DNA of 64,000 bases from Plasticicumulans lactativorans (GCF_004341245.1 NZ_SLWY01000005.1:178743-242742); one strand, 5' to 3'. Positions 48,498 to 58,798 are shown, numbered from the stretch's first letter. Notes: generated from the sequence alone by a model not told the origin. Numbers and translations are program-made.

Positions 48498-48533
48498 CGG
48501 CGGTGATCTCGGCGGCGGGGCGACAGGTGCCCC

Positions 48534-48575
48534 ATTCGACGCGCCACCGCCCGGCGCTGCCTTGAGCGCGGTCAA
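48534..48575 (-). promoter_or_regulatory. nnrS promoter with FNR/DNR-type box
   Basis: On the minus strand TTGA-CCGCGC-TCAA (48562-48575) fits the FNR/DNR/NnrR half-site pattern TTGA-N6-TCAA. TCGAAT at 48534-48539 can serve as the -10, which places the box centre at about -41.5 from a start near 48527, the class II activator position. The leader would be about 30 bases. This supports regulation by oxygen or NO through a Crp/Fnr-family protein. Confidence 0.65.
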
Positions 48576-48594
48576 GCGCCCCGCTGCGGCGGCG

Positions 48595-49686
48595 TCACGC
48601 CCGTGCGGCGGCGAAGCCGTAGGGGGCCGGGTCGACGATCGGTGCGCGGCCGAGGATCAGGTCGGCGAGCAGGTGCGCGCTGGCCGGGCCGAGCACCAGC
48701 CCGTTGCGGTAGTGGCCGGCGTTGATGAACAGCCCGGCAACCTCCGGGTGCTCGCCGATGTAGGGCACGCCGGCCGGCGCGCCCGGGCGCAGCCCGGCCC
48801 AGTGGCGCTCGACCGTCGCCTCGGCGAGCGCCGGCACCAGCGCCAGCGCGGCGTCGTAGAGCTCGTCGTGGGCAGCGCTGGTCGGGCGCTTGTCGAAGCC
48901 GGTGAACTCCACCGTGCTGCCGGCGAGCACGCGGCCGTCGCGGCGCGGGATCAGGTAGCGGCCGTCGCGGATCACGATGCGCCGCAGCCGCCCCGGCGCG
49001 GCGCGGAACAGGATCATCTGCCCGTGCACCGGCCCGATCGCCGGCGCGTGGCGCAGCCCCGACAGCAGCTGGCCGGTCCAGGCGCCGCCGGCCACCACCA
49101 CCGTCGGCGCCTCGAAGCGGCCCTGCGCGGTGCGCACGCCGCGCACGCGGCCGTCGTGCACGGCGATGCCGCGCACCTCGGTGTCCTCCTGCACCCGCAC
49201 GCCGAGCTGCTCGACCGCGTGGCGCAGCGCCCGCAGCAGCCGCGGGTTGCGGATCTGCGCCACGTCGGGCATCCACAGCGCGCAGGTGCCGACGTGCGCG
49301 AGCGCCGGTTCGATCTCCAGCGCCTCGGGCGGCGTCAGCGCTTCGAGCCGCTGGCCGGCGTCCTGCGCCCAGGCGAGCGCCATCTCGGCGTCGAGCCCGC
49401 CGAGCGTCAGCAGGCCGCTCGGCGTCCACTCGGGGTCGATGCCGGTCTGCGCCGCGAGGTCGGCGGACAGCGCCGCGTAGTGCGCCTGGCTCCAGCCGAC
49501 CAGGCGGGTGATCGCCGGGTCGGCGCGCCACGGTACCAGCGGCGAGAGGATGCCGCCGCCGGCCCACGAGGCCTCGCGCCCGGTGCTGCCGCGTTCGAGC
49601 AGGGTGACGTCGAGGCCGGCGCCGGCCAGTTCGCGGGCGACGAGCAGCCCGCTGATGCCGCCGCCGACGATGATGCAGTCGCTCAT
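48595..49686 (-). CDS. thiO: Glycine oxidase ThiO (FAD-dependent)
   Basis: This DAO-family flavoenzyme oxidises glycine to the imine used for the thiazole of thiamine. The 363-residue protein begins with the dinucleotide-binding motif VGGGISGLLVARELAGAGLDVTLLERG and has ASWAGGGILSP, GPVHGQMILFRA, and near the end GLRPGAPAGVPYIGEHPEVAGLFINAGHYRNGLVLGPASA, a ThiO-typical C-terminus. No other thiamine gene lies next to it. Confidence 0.9.
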   Translation of the reverse strand: MSDCIIVGGGISGLLVARELAGAGLDVTLLERGSTGREASWAGGGILSPLVPWRADPAITRLVGWSQAHYAALSADLAAQTGIDPEWTPSGLLTLGGLDAEMALAWAQDAGQRLEALTPPEALEIEPALAHVGTCALWMPDVAQIRNPRLLRALRHAVEQLGVRVQEDTEVRGIAVHDGRVRGVRTAQGRFEAPTVVVAGGAWTGQLLSGLRHAPAIGPVHGQMILFRAAPGRLRRIVIRDGRYLIPRRDGRVLAGSTVEFTGFDKRPTSAAHDELYDAALALVPALAEATVERHWAGLRPGAPAGVPYIGEHPEVAGLFINAGHYRNGLVLGPASAHLLADLILGRAPIVDPAPYGFAAARA

Positions 49687-49885
49687 GGTGTGACTCCGCG
49701 CTGGGACGATGGCCGCGCCCCAGCGCACGGCCGAACCCGGCGATTTTCGACCCGCGGGGCGGTGCACGGGTAGCGCTTTTTGGGAGTGCCCCGATCGGGG
49801 CGCCGCGGGGCCGCGGCGGCGAGACGGCGTGGCTCGGCGGCGGCAGGCGTAAAATCGCGCCGCCACGCTGCCCGGAGCCGCTTCC

Positions 49886-50869
49886 ATGCCTTCACGCCGC
49901 TTCTTCGTCGTGTCCGTCGTCGTGCTCGCCCTGGGGGGCGCGGCCGCCGGCGGCTGGTGGGCGCAGCACGAGACGCAGGACCCGCCGCCGGGGTTCGAGC
50001 GCGTCAACGGCCGCGCCGAGGCCACCCGCATCGACGTCGCCACCAAGCGCGCCGCGCGGGTCGCCGAGGTGCTGGTCGCCGAGGGCGAACTGGTCGGCGC
50101 CGACCAGGTGGTGGCGCGGATGGACGCGCGCGACCTCGAGGCCGCCGCGCTGCAGGCGCGCGCCGAGCTGCGCCGGGCCCGCGAGGACCAGCGCTACGCC
50201 GCGGCGCTGATCGCGCAGGCGGAGAGCGACCTGGTCTTCGCCAACCAGCAGGCGCAGCGCTCCGAGCAACTGATCTCCAGCGGCGGCGTGGCGCGCGAGC
50301 GCCTCGACTCCGACCGCAACCGCAAGGCGGTCGCCGAGGCCATGCTGCAGGCGGCGCGCATCCGCAACGTCGAGGCCGACGCCGCGGTCGAGGCGGCGCA
50401 GGCGCACGTGCAGCAGATCGAGATCGACCTCGGCGACAGCGTGCTGCGCGCCCCGCGCGGCGGGCGCGTGCAGCACCGCATCGCCGAGCCCGGCGAGGTG
50501 CTGGCGGCGGGCGGGCGGGTGCTGGCGCTGATCGACCTCGACGACGTCTACATGACGCTGTTCCTGTCCGAGGCCGCCGCCGGGCGCGTCGCCATCGGCG
50601 CCGAGGTGCGCGTCGTCTTCGACGCCTTCCCCGACCGCCCGGTGCCGGCGCACATCGCCTTCGTCGCCGACCAGGCGCAGTTCACGCCGAAGACCGTCGA
50701 GACCCACGACGAGCGCCAGAAGCTCGCCTTCCGCGCCAAGGCGCGCATCGAGGTCGGCGCGCGCTACCGACCCTACGCCAAGCCCGGCCTGCCCGGCGTC
50801 GCCTATGTGCGGCTCGATCCGCGCGTCGACTGGCCGGCCCGGCTGGCGACCGACTGGATGCAGCCGTGA
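49886..50869 (+). CDS. HlyD family periplasmic adaptor (YhiI/YbhG-like)
   Basis: This membrane fusion protein has 327 residues, an N-terminal membrane anchor (about 7-25), a biotinyl-lipoyl domain ([22 protein letters not shown]), a coiled-coil hairpin (about 85-190) and a C-terminal beta-barrel region. It is coupled to the next gene by a GTGA overlap. With the following ATPase-permease and permease genes it mirrors the E. coli yhiI-rbbA-yhhJ set. TAAAAT at 49850-49855 may be the operon's -10. Confidence 0.88.
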   Translation: MPSRRFFVVSVVVLALGGAAAGGWWAQHETQDPPPGFERVNGRAEATRIDVATKRAARVAEVLVAEGELVGADQVVARMDARDLEAAALQARAELRRAREDQRYAAALIAQAESDLVFANQQAQRSEQLISSGGVARERLDSDRNRKAVAEAMLQAARIRNVEADAAVEAAQAHVQQIEIDLGDSVLRAPRGGRVQHRIAEPGEVLAAGGRVLALIDLDDVYMTLFLSEAAAGRVAIGAEVRVVFDAFPDRPVPAHIAFVADQAQFTPKTVETHDERQKLAFRAKARIEVGARYRPYAKPGLPGVAYVRLDPRVDWPARLATDWMQP

Positions 50870-53586
50870 GCGCGCCGCTGGCGCAGCTGGAGGCGGTCGG
50901 CCACCGCTACGGCGCGGCGGTCGCGCTCGCCGAGGTGGACCTCGCGCTGCCCGCCGGCGTGATGGTCGGGCTGATCGGGCCCGACGGCGTCGGCAAGTCG
51001 ACGCTGCTCGCGCTGCTCGCCGGGGTGCGCCGGGTGCAGCACGGGCGCGTGCGGGTGTTCGGCGGCGACGTCAGCGCGCGGCAGCACCGCGCCGAGCTGC
51101 GCGCGCGCATCGCCTACATGCCGCAGGGCCTGGGGCGCAACCTGTACCCGACGCTGTCGGTGCACGAGAACGTCGACTTCTTCGGCCGCCTGTTCGGCCA
51201 GCGCGCCGCCGAGCGCCGCGCGCGGATCGACGAGCTGCTCACCGGCACCGGCCTCGCACCCTTCGCCGGGCGCCCCGCCGGCAAGCTCTCGGGCGGCATG
51301 AAGCAGAAGCTCGGGCTGTGCTGCGCGCTGATCCACGAGCCCGACCTGCTGATCCTCGACGAGCCGACCACCGGCGTCGACCCGCTGTCGCGGCGCCAGT
51401 TCTGGGAGCTGATCGCGCGCATCCGCGCGCGCCGGCCGGGGCTGTCGGTGCTGGTCGCCACCGCCTACATGGAGGAGGCCGAGCGCTTCGATCACCTGGT
51501 GATGATGGACGCCGGGCGGGTGCTCGCCACCGGCACGCCGGCGGCGCTGCGCGCGCGCGGCGATGCCGCCACGCTCGAAGCGGCCTTCATCGCGCTGCTG
51601 CCGCCGGCGCGCCGCCACGGCCATCGCGAGCCGCAGATCCCGCCGCGCCCGGCCGCGCATGCCGAGGTGGCGATCGAGGCCGCGGGGCTGACGCGCCGCT
51701 TCGGCGACTTCACCGCGGTCGACGGCGTGGACTTCCGCATCGAGCGCGGCGAGATCTTCGGCTTCCTCGGCTCCAACGGCTGCGGCAAGACCACGACGAT
51801 GAAGATGCTCACCGGGCTGCTGCCGGCGAGCGCGGGCCGCGCCTGGCTGTTCGGCCGCCCGGTGGACGCCGCCGACCTCGGCGTGCGCCTGCGCATCGGC
51901 TACATGACGCAGGCGTTCTCGCTGTACCGCGAGCTGAGCGTGGCGCAGAACCTCGCGCTGCACGCGCGCCTGCTGCGGGTGGACCCGGCCGTGGCCGGGG
52001 CGCGCATCGCCGGGCTGGTGGCGGACTTCGACCTCGGCGAGGTGCTCGACGTGCCCGCCGAGCGCCTGCCGCTCGGGCTCAAGCAGCGCCTGTCGCTCGC
52101 CTGCGCGGTGATCCACCGCCCCGAGGTGCTGATCCTCGACGAGCCGACCTCGGGCGTCGACCCGGTCGCCCGCGACCGCTTCTGGGAGCTGCTGAGCACG
52201 CTGTCGCGCGGCGCCGGCGTGACCATCTTCGTCTCCACGCACTTCATGAACGAGGCCGCGCGCTGCGACCGCATCTCGCTGATGCACGCCGGGCGCGTGC
52301 TGGCGCAGGACGCCCCGGCGGCGCTGATCGCCAGCTGCGGCGCGCGCGACCTCGAAGGCGCCTTCGTGCACTACCTGGAGGCGGCGCAGCCCGCCGCCGC
52401 CGCACCGGCCGCGGCGCCGGCGGCCCCCGCGGTGCGTGCCGCCGCGCCGGCCGCGGTCGCGCCGCGCTTCTCGCTCGCGCGCCTGCTCACCTTCTCGCGG
52501 CGCGAGGCGCTGGAGGTGATGCGCGACCCGATCCGCCTCGCCTTCGCGCTGCTCGGCACGCTCGGGCTGATGGTGGTGATGGGGCTCGGCATCACCTTCG
52601 ACGTCGAGGGCCTGCGCTACGCGGTGCTCGACCGCGACCGCAGCCCGGAGAGCCGCGCCTACCTGGAGAACTTCGCCGGCGCGCGTTACTTCCGCGAGCA
52701 GCCGCCGCTCGCCGACACCACCGAGGCCGAGCGGCGCCTGCGCGGCGCCGACATCCTGTTCGCGATCGAGATCCCGCCCGGCTTCGGCCGTGACCTGCTG
52801 CGCGGGCGCACGCCGGAGGTCGGTTTCCTCGTCGACGGGGCGATGCCGTTCCGCGCCGAGACCGCGCGCGGCTACATCCAGGGCGTGCACGCGCGCTACC
52901 TCGACGAACTCGCGCGCGACGGCGGCGCCGACGCGACGCTGCCGGCGACGATCGAGACGCGCTTTCGCTACAACCAGGCCTTCCGCAGCATCGATGCGAT
53001 CGTGCCCGGCGTGATCGCGCTGCTGCTGCTGGTGATCCCGGCGACGCTGACCGCGCTCGGCGTGGTGCGCGAGAAGGAGCTCGGCTCGATCACCAACCTC
53101 TACGCGAGCCCGGCGACGCGGCTGGAGTTCCTGCTCGGCAAGCAACTGCCCTACGTCGGCATCGGCCTGGTCAACGCCACGCTGCTGGTGCTGCTCGCGC
53201 GCTTCGGCTTCGGCGTGCCGCTGAAGGGCAGCCTCGCCGCCCTCGCCGCCGGCGTGCTGCTCTACGTGGTCGCCGCCACCGCCTGGGGGCTGCTGATCTC
53301 GACGGTGACGCGCACGCAGATCGCCGCGCTGTTCGGCGCCTTCATCCTGACGATGATGCCGTCGATCAACTTCTCGGGGCTGATCGCGCCGGTGTCCTCG
53401 CTCGCCGGCGCCGCCGCGGTGATGGGCTACGGCTTCCCGGCGAGCTGGTTCCTGAAGATCAGCGTCGGGGTGTTCACCAAGGCGCTGGGCTTTCGCGAAC
53501 TCGCACCGAACTACCTGGCGCTGGCCGGCTTCATCGTCGTCTACACCAGCGCGGCGGTCGCGCTGCTCGCGCGCCAGGAGGACTGA
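50866..53586 (+). CDS. rbbA: RbbA-like ABC transporter: two ATPase domains fused to an ABC-2 permease
   Basis: The 906-residue protein carries two ABC ATPase domains and a C-terminal ABC-2 membrane domain, like RbbA/YhiH (about 911 residues). Walker A motifs are GPDGVGKST (about 38-46) and GSNGCGKTT (about 303-311), with signatures [11 protein letters not shown] and [15 protein letters not shown] and two DEPT Walker B ends. The permease part begins near residue 540, with six hydrophobic segments. The start is a GTG inside the previous stop. The second signature, LPLGLKQ, lacks the usual SGG. Confidence 0.9.
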   Translation: MSAPLAQLEAVGHRYGAAVALAEVDLALPAGVMVGLIGPDGVGKSTLLALLAGVRRVQHGRVRVFGGDVSARQHRAELRARIAYMPQGLGRNLYPTLSVHENVDFFGRLFGQRAAERRARIDELLTGTGLAPFAGRPAGKLSGGMKQKLGLCCALIHEPDLLILDEPTTGVDPLSRRQFWELIARIRARRPGLSVLVATAYMEEAERFDHLVMMDAGRVLATGTPAALRARGDAATLEAAFIALLPPARRHGHREPQIPPRPAAHAEVAIEAAGLTRRFGDFTAVDGVDFRIERGEIFGFLGSNGCGKTTTMKMLTGLLPASAGRAWLFGRPVDAADLGVRLRIGYMTQAFSLYRELSVAQNLALHARLLRVDPAVAGARIAGLVADFDLGEVLDVPAERLPLGLKQRLSLACAVIHRPEVLILDEPTSGVDPVARDRFWELLSTLSRGAGVTIFVSTHFMNEAARCDRISLMHAGRVLAQDAPAALIASCGARDLEGAFVHYLEAAQPAAAAPAAAPAAPAVRAAAPAAVAPRFSLARLLTFSRREALEVMRDPIRLAFALLGTLGLMVVMGLGITFDVEGLRYAVLDRDRSPESRAYLENFAGARYFREQPPLADTTEAERRLRGADILFAIEIPPGFGRDLLRGRTPEVGFLVDGAMPFRAETARGYIQGVHARYLDELARDGGADATLPATIETRFRYNQAFRSIDAIVPGVIALLLLVIPATLTALGVVREKELGSITNLYASPATRLEFLLGKQLPYVGIGLVNATLLVLLARFGFGVPLKGSLAALAAGVLLYVVAATAWGLLISTVTRTQIAALFGAFILTMMPSINFSGLIAPVSSLAGAAAVMGYGFPASWFLKISVGVFTKALGFRELAPNYLALAGFIVVYTSAAVALLARQED

Positions 53587-53588
53587 GC

Positions 53589-54716
53589 GTGCCGGCGACG
53601 CTGCGCAACATCTTCTTCCTCGGCCTGAAGGAGTTCACCAGCCTCGGCCACGACCTCGTGCTGATGCTGCTGATCGTCTACAGCATGAGCGTGCTGGTGT
53701 TCGTCAGCGCGCGCGCGACCGGCATCGAGGTGCGCAACGCCTCGATCGCCTTCGTCGACGAGGACGGCGGCGCGCTCGCCCGGCGCCTGGTCGACGCCCC
53801 CGCGCCGCCGTATTTCCAGGCGCCGGTGGCGCTCGCCCCGCAGGACGTCGACGCCGCGCTCGACGGCGGCCACCAGACCTTCGTCGTCGACATCCCGCCG
53901 CGCTTCGAGGCCGACGTGCACGCCGGGCGCCAGCCGGCGCTGCAGCTCAACGTCGACGCCACGGCGATGAGCCAGGCCGGCATCGGCAGCGGCTACCTCG
54001 AACGCATCATCAACGACGAGATCGCCGCCTACCTCGGGCCCGCGGACGGTGCCCCGGCCGCCGCGGCGAACGCGACGGTGCGCATCGCCTTCAACCCCAA
54101 CCTGTACGCGCACTGGTTCCTCGGCGTGATGATGGTGGTGAACATGGTGACCATGCTCGCGATCATCCTCACCGGCTCGGCGCTGATCCGCGAGCGCGAG
54201 CAGGGCACGCTCGAACACCTGCTGGTGATGCCGCTGACGCCGTTCGAGATCATGGCCTCGAAGGTGTGGGCGACCGCGCTGGTGATCGTCGTCGCCGCCG
54301 GGCTGTCGCTGACCGTGGTGGTGCAGGGGCTGCTGCAGGTGCCGATCCGCGGCTCGGTGCCGCTGTTCCTCGGCGCGACGCTGGTCTACCTGTTCGCGGT
54401 GACGGCGATCGGCATCTTCCTCGCCACCGTCGCGCGCTCGATGCCGCAGCTCGGCCTGCTCGGCCTGCCGATCGTGTTCCCGATGGTGATGCTGTCGGGC
54501 TCGATCACCCCGCTCGACAGCATGCCGGCGGCGATCCGCACGCTGATGCAGTTCTCGCCGTCGACGCACTACGTCGCGGTGGCGCAGGGGGTGCTGTTCC
54601 GCGGCGCCGAATTCGCGCTGGTGTGGCGCCAGCTCGCGCTGGTGGCGCTGATCGGCGGGGTGTTCTTCACGGTCGCCGCGCTCAGGCTGCGGCGCACGCT
54701 GGCGCTGGCGGGCTGA
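53589..54716 (+). CDS. yhhJ: ABC-2 type permease (YhhJ-like)
   Basis: The 375-residue membrane protein starts at a GTG two bases after rbbA. It has one N-terminal helix (about 22-40), a large periplasmic domain (about 45-175) and five C-terminal helices with the family motif SALIREREQGTLEHLLVMPLTPFEIMASKVW. It completes a typical efflux unit with the HlyD-like and RbbA-like proteins. The exported compound is unknown. Confidence 0.9.
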   Translation: MPATLRNIFFLGLKEFTSLGHDLVLMLLIVYSMSVLVFVSARATGIEVRNASIAFVDEDGGALARRLVDAPAPPYFQAPVALAPQDVDAALDGGHQTFVVDIPPRFEADVHAGRQPALQLNVDATAMSQAGIGSGYLERIINDEIAAYLGPADGAPAAAANATVRIAFNPNLYAHWFLGVMMVVNMVTMLAIILTGSALIREREQGTLEHLLVMPLTPFEIMASKVWATALVIVVAAGLSLTVVVQGLLQVPIRGSVPLFLGATLVYLFAVTAIGIFLATVARSMPQLGLLGLPIVFPMVMLSGSITPLDSMPAAIRTLMQFSPSTHYVAVAQGVLFRGAEFALVWRQLALVALIGGVFFTVAALRLRRTLALAG

Positions 54717-54725
54717 GCGGTGGCT

Positions 54726-55181
54726 CTAGCCGCCGCGCGGGCGGCGGGCAAGCAGGCGGTCGAGCGTCGCCGCGAAGGCCTGGCGGTCGCGCTCGCCGAA
54801 GGGCGCGGTGCGGGTCTGCGCGAGCCCCGCGCTGCGCAGTTCGTCCATCGCGTTGCGCAGGCTCAGCACCTCGCCGATGTTGTCCGGCGTGTACAGCGCA
54901 CCGCGCGGGTTGATCACCGCCACGCCGTTGGCGACGAGCTTCGCGGCGAGCGGGATGTCGGCGCTGATCACCACGTCGCCCGCCTCGGCCGCGGCGACGA
55001 TCCAGTCGTCGGCGGCATCGAAGCCCGCGCTCACCGTCACCACCCGCACCCCGCGCCCCGGCGGGCGCTTCAGCGGCTGGTTGGCGACCAGCACCAGCGG
55101 CAGCGCCAGGCGTGTCGCGGCGCGCAGCACGATCTCCTTGACCGGGCCGGGACAGGCGTCGGCGTCGATGTAGAGCTTCAT
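54726..55181 (-). CDS. DUF188 (YaiI/YqxD family) protein
   Basis: The 151-residue protein begins MKLYIDADACPGPVKEIVLRAA, the family hallmark resembling NYN/PIN-type nucleases, and includes ISADIPLAAKLVANGVAVINPRG and NIGEVLSLRN. The ATG overlaps the ampD stop by four bases. The biochemical function of this family is not established. Confidence 0.9.
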   Translation of the reverse strand: MKLYIDADACPGPVKEIVLRAATRLALPLVLVANQPLKRPPGRGVRVVTVSAGFDAADDWIVAAAEAGDVVISADIPLAAKLVANGVAVINPRGALYTPDNIGEVLSLRNAMDELRSAGLAQTRTAPFGERDRQAFAATLDRLLARRPRGG

Positions 55182-55729
55182 GCGTCGCCGAGCAGCGTGC
55201 GCAGCCGCGGCCAGTCGAAGGCCGGGCCGGGGTCGGTCTTGCGTCCGGGCGCGATGTCGCTGTGGCCGGCGAGGTGTGCGGCGGGGATCGTGTAGGCGGC
55301 GCGCAGCGCGCCGATCGCCGCGGCGAGCGCGCCGTACTGCGCGTCGGCGTAGGGGGTGTCGTCGCTGCCTTCGAGCTCGATGCCGACCGAGAAGTCGTTG
55401 CAGCGCTCGCGGCCGCGCCAGTTCGACACGCCGGCGTGCCAGGCGCGGCGGTGGAAGGGCACGTACTGCACCGGCGCGCCGTCGCGGCGGATCAGCAGGT
55501 GCGCCGACACGCGCAGCCCGGCGATGGCGGCGAAGTAGGGGTGGGCGGCGGGGTCGAGCGTGTTGCTGAACAGGTGGTCGATCCACGGCCCGCCGAACGC
55601 GCCCGGCGGCAGGCTGATGCCGTGCACCACGATCAGCTCGATGCCGGCGCCGTCGGGGCGCGCGTCGGCGTTCGGCGACGGGCACTGCCGCGCGCCGCTG
55701 AGCAGGCCGCTGGCGCGGTCGACGTGCAT
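55178..55729 (-). CDS. ampD: 1,6-anhydro-N-acetylmuramyl-L-alanine amidase AmpD
   Basis: AmpD is a cytoplasmic zinc amidase that removes the peptide from anhydro-muropeptides during wall recycling, and so also affects AmpR signalling where present. The 183-residue protein has zinc and active-site motifs LIVVHGISLPPG, VPFHRRAWHAGVSNWRG, SVGIELEG and the late LAGHSDIAPGRKTDPG. It lies between murI and the DUF188 gene on the minus strand. Confidence 0.95.
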   Translation of the reverse strand: MHVDRASGLLSGARQCPSPNADARPDGAGIELIVVHGISLPPGAFGGPWIDHLFSNTLDPAAHPYFAAIAGLRVSAHLLIRRDGAPVQYVPFHRRAWHAGVSNWRGRERCNDFSVGIELEGSDDTPYADAQYGALAAAIGALRAAYTIPAAHLAGHSDIAPGRKTDPGPAFDWPRLRTLLGDA

Positions 55730-55736
55730 GTGCGGT

Positions 55737-56573
55737 TCAGCCGGCGACCGCGGCCGGCAGCGGTGCGAGCGTGAGCGGCGCGCCCCACAGGCGCGCGGCC
55801 ACTGGTTCGAGCCGCGCGCAGTCGCCGCTGGCGAAGAAGGCCGCGGTGCCGGCGTGCGGGGCGCCGCGCAGCAGGCCGTGGCTCTCCAGCAGGCTGCGGG
55901 TGCGTCGGGCGACCGCGCCGGCGGTGTCGATCAGCGTCACGTCGGGGCCGGCGACGGTGCGGATCAGCGGCGCGAGGAAGGGGTAGTGCGTGCAGCCGAG
56001 GATCAGCGTGTCGGCGCCGCGCGCGAGCAGCGGCTCGACGTGGCGCGCCACGTTTGCGCGCGCCGCGGCGCTGGTGAGGTCGCCGTGCTCGACCAGATCG
56101 ACCCAGCCGGGGCAGGGTTCGGTGAGCACCTCGACGCCGTCGCCGAAGCGCGCGAGCAGCGCCGCGAAGCGTGCGCTGGCGAGCGTGCCGGTGGTGGCGA
56201 GCACCCCCACCACGCGGCTGCGCGTGGCGGCGGCGGCGGGCTTGACCGCCGGTTCCATGCCGACCACCGGCACCGCGACGCGGCTGCGCAGGCTGTCGGC
56301 CGCCGCCGCGGTGGCAGTGTTGCAGGCGATCACCACGAGCTTCGCGCCGTGCCCGAGCAGGAAGCCGGTGAGCGCGTGCGTGCGGGCGCGGATGTAGGCC
56401 TCGGACTTCTCGCCGTAGGGCACGTGGCCGGAGTCGGCGACGTAGACGAAGTCCTCGTGCGGCAGCAGCGCGCGCAGTTCGCGCAGCACCGAGAGTCCGC
56501 CGAGCCCGGAATCGAAAACCCCGACCGGCGCCTGCGCGCCGCCCGGGGTGTCCCGCGGGTCGGAGGTGTGCAC
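55737..56573 (-). CDS. murI: Glutamate racemase
   Basis: MurI makes D-glutamate for peptidoglycan. The 278-residue protein starts at a GTG and shows both catalytic cysteines in their motifs: VIACNTATAAA and LILGCTHYPFL, with GVFDSGLGGLSVL near the N-terminus. It starts six bases after the fbp stop and ends seven before ampD, so the genes form one minus-strand operon. Confidence 0.96.
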   Translation of the reverse strand: MHTSDPRDTPGGAQAPVGVFDSGLGGLSVLRELRALLPHEDFVYVADSGHVPYGEKSEAYIRARTHALTGFLLGHGAKLVVIACNTATAAAADSLRSRVAVPVVGMEPAVKPAAAATRSRVVGVLATTGTLASARFAALLARFGDGVEVLTEPCPGWVDLVEHGDLTSAAARANVARHVEPLLARGADTLILGCTHYPFLAPLIRTVAGPDVTLIDTAGAVARRTRSLLESHGLLRGAPHAGTAAFFASGDCARLEPVAARLWGAPLTLAPLPAAVAG

Positions 56574-56579
56574 CGCGCG

Positions 56580-57587
56580 TCAGCCTTCGAGGTGGTAGGC
56601 GACGATGCGCTCGACCTCGTGGCGCGAGCCCATGATCACCGGCACACGCTGGTGCAGGCCGTCGGGCTGCAGGTCGAGGATGCGCTGGGTGCCGGTGCTC
56701 GCCAGGCCGCCGGCCTGCTCGATCAGCATCGCCACCGGGTTGGCCTCGTACATCAGGCGCAGCTTGCCGCCCTTGGCGGCGGTCTTGGTGTCCCACGGGT
56801 AGAGGAACACGCCGCCGCGGCACAGCACGCGGTAGACGTCGCCGACCATCGCCCCCATCCAGCGCATGTTGAAGTCCTTGCCGCGCGGCCCCTCGCGGCC
56901 GGCGCGGCATTCGCCGATGTAGCGCTGCACCGGCGGCGCCCAGAAGCGCTCGTTGGAGGCGTTGATCGCGTACTCGACGGACTCCTCGGGCACGCGCATG
57001 TCGGGGTGGGTCAGCAGGAACTCGCCGATGCTGTCGTCGAGCGTGAAGGCGTTGACGCCGTGGCCGGTGGTCAGCACCAGGATGGTCTGCGGGCCGTAGA
57101 TCGCCATGCCGGCGGCGACCTGCTCGGCGCCGGCCTGCAGGAAGTCGGTCGCCACCGGCCTGCCGCCGGACTCGGGGGCGCGCAGCACCGAGAAGATGGT
57201 GCCGATGATGCCGTTGACGTCGGTGTTGGTGGAGCCGTCGAGCGGATCGAACAGCAGCAGGTACTTGCCGCGCGGGTACTCGGCGGGGATGTTGTAGACG
57301 TCGTCCATCTCCTCCGAGGCCATCGCCGCGACGTGCCCGCCCCACTCGTTGCAGCGCAGGAAGACGTCGTTGGAGAGCACGTCGAGCTTCTTCTGGATCT
57401 CGCCCTGAACGTTCTCGGAGCCGGCGCCGCCCAGCACCCCGGCGAGCCCGCCGCGGCGCACCGAATGCGCGATGGACTTCACCGCGATGACGATGTCGTT
57501 GATCAGCGCGGTGAAATCGCCCGAGGCGCTGCGATGGCGGCGTTGCTCCTCGATGATGAACTGGGTGACCGTGGTGCCGACGTTCAT
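56580..57587 (-). CDS. fbp: Class I fructose-1,6-bisphosphatase
   Basis: Fbp removes the C1 phosphate of fructose-1,6-bisphosphate in gluconeogenesis or the Calvin cycle. The 335-residue protein has [15 protein letters not shown], the metal-binding SEEMDDVY, the signature [15 protein letters not shown] and [11 protein letters not shown]. It heads the fbp-murI-ampD operon and is divergent from a 6-phosphofructokinase gene. The leader holds a perfect 9-bp inverted repeat. Confidence 0.96.
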   Translation of the reverse strand: MNVGTTVTQFIIEEQRRHRSASGDFTALINDIVIAVKSIAHSVRRGGLAGVLGGAGSENVQGEIQKKLDVLSNDVFLRCNEWGGHVAAMASEEMDDVYNIPAEYPRGKYLLLFDPLDGSTNTDVNGIIGTIFSVLRAPESGGRPVATDFLQAGAEQVAAGMAIYGPQTILVLTTGHGVNAFTLDDSIGEFLLTHPDMRVPEESVEYAINASNERFWAPPVQRYIGECRAGREGPRGKDFNMRWMGAMVGDVYRVLCRGGVFLYPWDTKTAAKGGKLRLMYEANPVAMLIEQAGGLASTGTQRILDLQPDGLHQRVPVIMGSRHEVERIVAYHLEG

Positions 57588-57621
57588 GCGGGATTACCTT
57601 GAGATCGGGGGGCTGCGCAGA

Positions 57622-57654
57622 GCGTGACGGGTATCGACCGGGGAGCCGTCACGC
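57622..57654. promoter_or_regulatory. Inverted repeat in the fbp-pfkA divergent region
   Basis: The arms GCGTGACGG (57622-57630) and CCGTCACGC (57646-57654) are perfect complements, with centres 24 bases apart, about two helical turns. It lies 35-67 bases before the fbp start. A TAGACT on the minus strand (57669-57674) could be the -10, which would put the repeat in the early leader, as an operator or a hairpin. Confidence 0.4.
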
Positions 57655-57753
57655 GCGAGGCGCGGAGTCTAGCATCGCGCACCCGGTGCCGTGCCCGTGG
57701 CCCGTCAGCAAGTGTTACGCATCCGCCCGCGGCCGGGGAGGTACAGGCGCACC

Positions 57754-58794
57754 ATGCACACCATCCGCACACTCGGACTGCTCACCGCCGGCGGCGACTG
57801 CCAGGGGCTCAACGCCGCGCTGCGTGCCGTCACCCTCGCCGCGCAGCGCGACCTCGGCGCCACGGTGCTCGGCTTCCACGACGGCTACGTCGGCCTGCTG
57901 CGCGGGGACTGCCGCCGGCTCGACCGCGACGACGTCGCCGGCATCCTCGCCCAGGGCGGCACCATCCTCGGCACCGGCCGCGGGCGCGCCGAGCAGGGCG
58001 CGGCGCTCGACGACCTGGTGCGGCGCTCGCTGCAGCAGGCCACGGCCCTCGGCCTCGACGCGCTGGTGTGCCTTGGCGGCGACGGCACCCAGCGCTTCGC
58101 GCGCGCGCTGGCGGAGGCGGGGCTGCGCGTCGTCACGCTGCCGAAGACCATCGACAACGACATCCGCGGCACCGAGGTCTGCTTCGGCTTCGACTCCGCG
58201 GTGTACATCGCCACCGAGGCGATCGAGCGCCTGCGCACCACCGCGCACAGCCATTCGCGGGTGATGCTGTGCGAGGTGATGGGGCGCGACGCCGGCTGGA
58301 TCGCGCTCGCCGCGGGCCTCGCCGGCCCGGCGCACGTGGTGCTGATCCCCGAGATTCCGTACCGCACCGAGGCGGTGGTCGCGGCGCTGCAGGCGCGCGC
58401 CGCGCGCGGCCGCCGCTATTCGATCGTCGTCGTCGCCGAGGGCGCGCGCTCGGCCGCCGACGCCGCCGCCGGGCGCACGCAGAAGCACGCCGCGGCGCTG
58501 CGCCTGGTCGACGAGCTGCAGGACGCCACCGGCATCGAGACGCGGCTGACCACGCTCGGCTACGTGCTGCGCGGCGGTGCCCCCACCGTCGGCGACCGCC
58601 TGCTCGCCACCGAGCTCGGCCTGGAGGCGGTGCGCCTGCTCGGCGCCGGCGTGCACGGCGTGATGGTCGGCCAGCAGCACGGCCGGCTGGTGCCGGTGCC
58701 GCTCGCCGAGGCCGGCAGCGGCGCCCGTACGGTGCCGCCCGAGCACCGGTGGATCGACGCGCTGCGCCGCCTCGGCGCGTGCCTCGGCGACTGA
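57754..58794 (+). CDS. pfkA: 6-phosphofructokinase (group III type)
   Basis: The 346-residue protein has the PFK-A fold motifs LTAGGDCQGLNAA, VCLGGDGTQ (108-111 GGDG) and LPKTIDNDI (130-136), then CEVMGRDAGWIA. Gly at the position of E. coli Gly104 points to ATP use, while Lys in PKTIDND is the residue usual in PPi-type enzymes. This G/K combination is known from group III ATP-PFKs of actinomycetes. It is divergent from fbp, its opposing reaction. Confidence 0.9.
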   Translation: MHTIRTLGLLTAGGDCQGLNAALRAVTLAAQRDLGATVLGFHDGYVGLLRGDCRRLDRDDVAGILAQGGTILGTGRGRAEQGAALDDLVRRSLQQATALGLDALVCLGGDGTQRFARALAEAGLRVVTLPKTIDNDIRGTEVCFGFDSAVYIATEAIERLRTTAHSHSRVMLCEVMGRDAGWIALAAGLAGPAHVVLIPEIPYRTEAVVAALQARAARGRRYSIVVVAEGARSAADAAAGRTQKHAAALRLVDELQDATGIETRLTTLGYVLRGGAPTVGDRLLATELGLEAVRLLGAGVHGVMVGQQHGRLVPVPLAEAGSGARTVPPEHRWIDALRRLGACLGD

Positions 58795-58798
58795 CGGC

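Noticed and set aside
48498..48575. TTG start 26 codons upstream for nnrS
   Set aside because: It falls inside the FNR-like box and the predicted promoter; the ATG at 48497 gives the family N-terminus.
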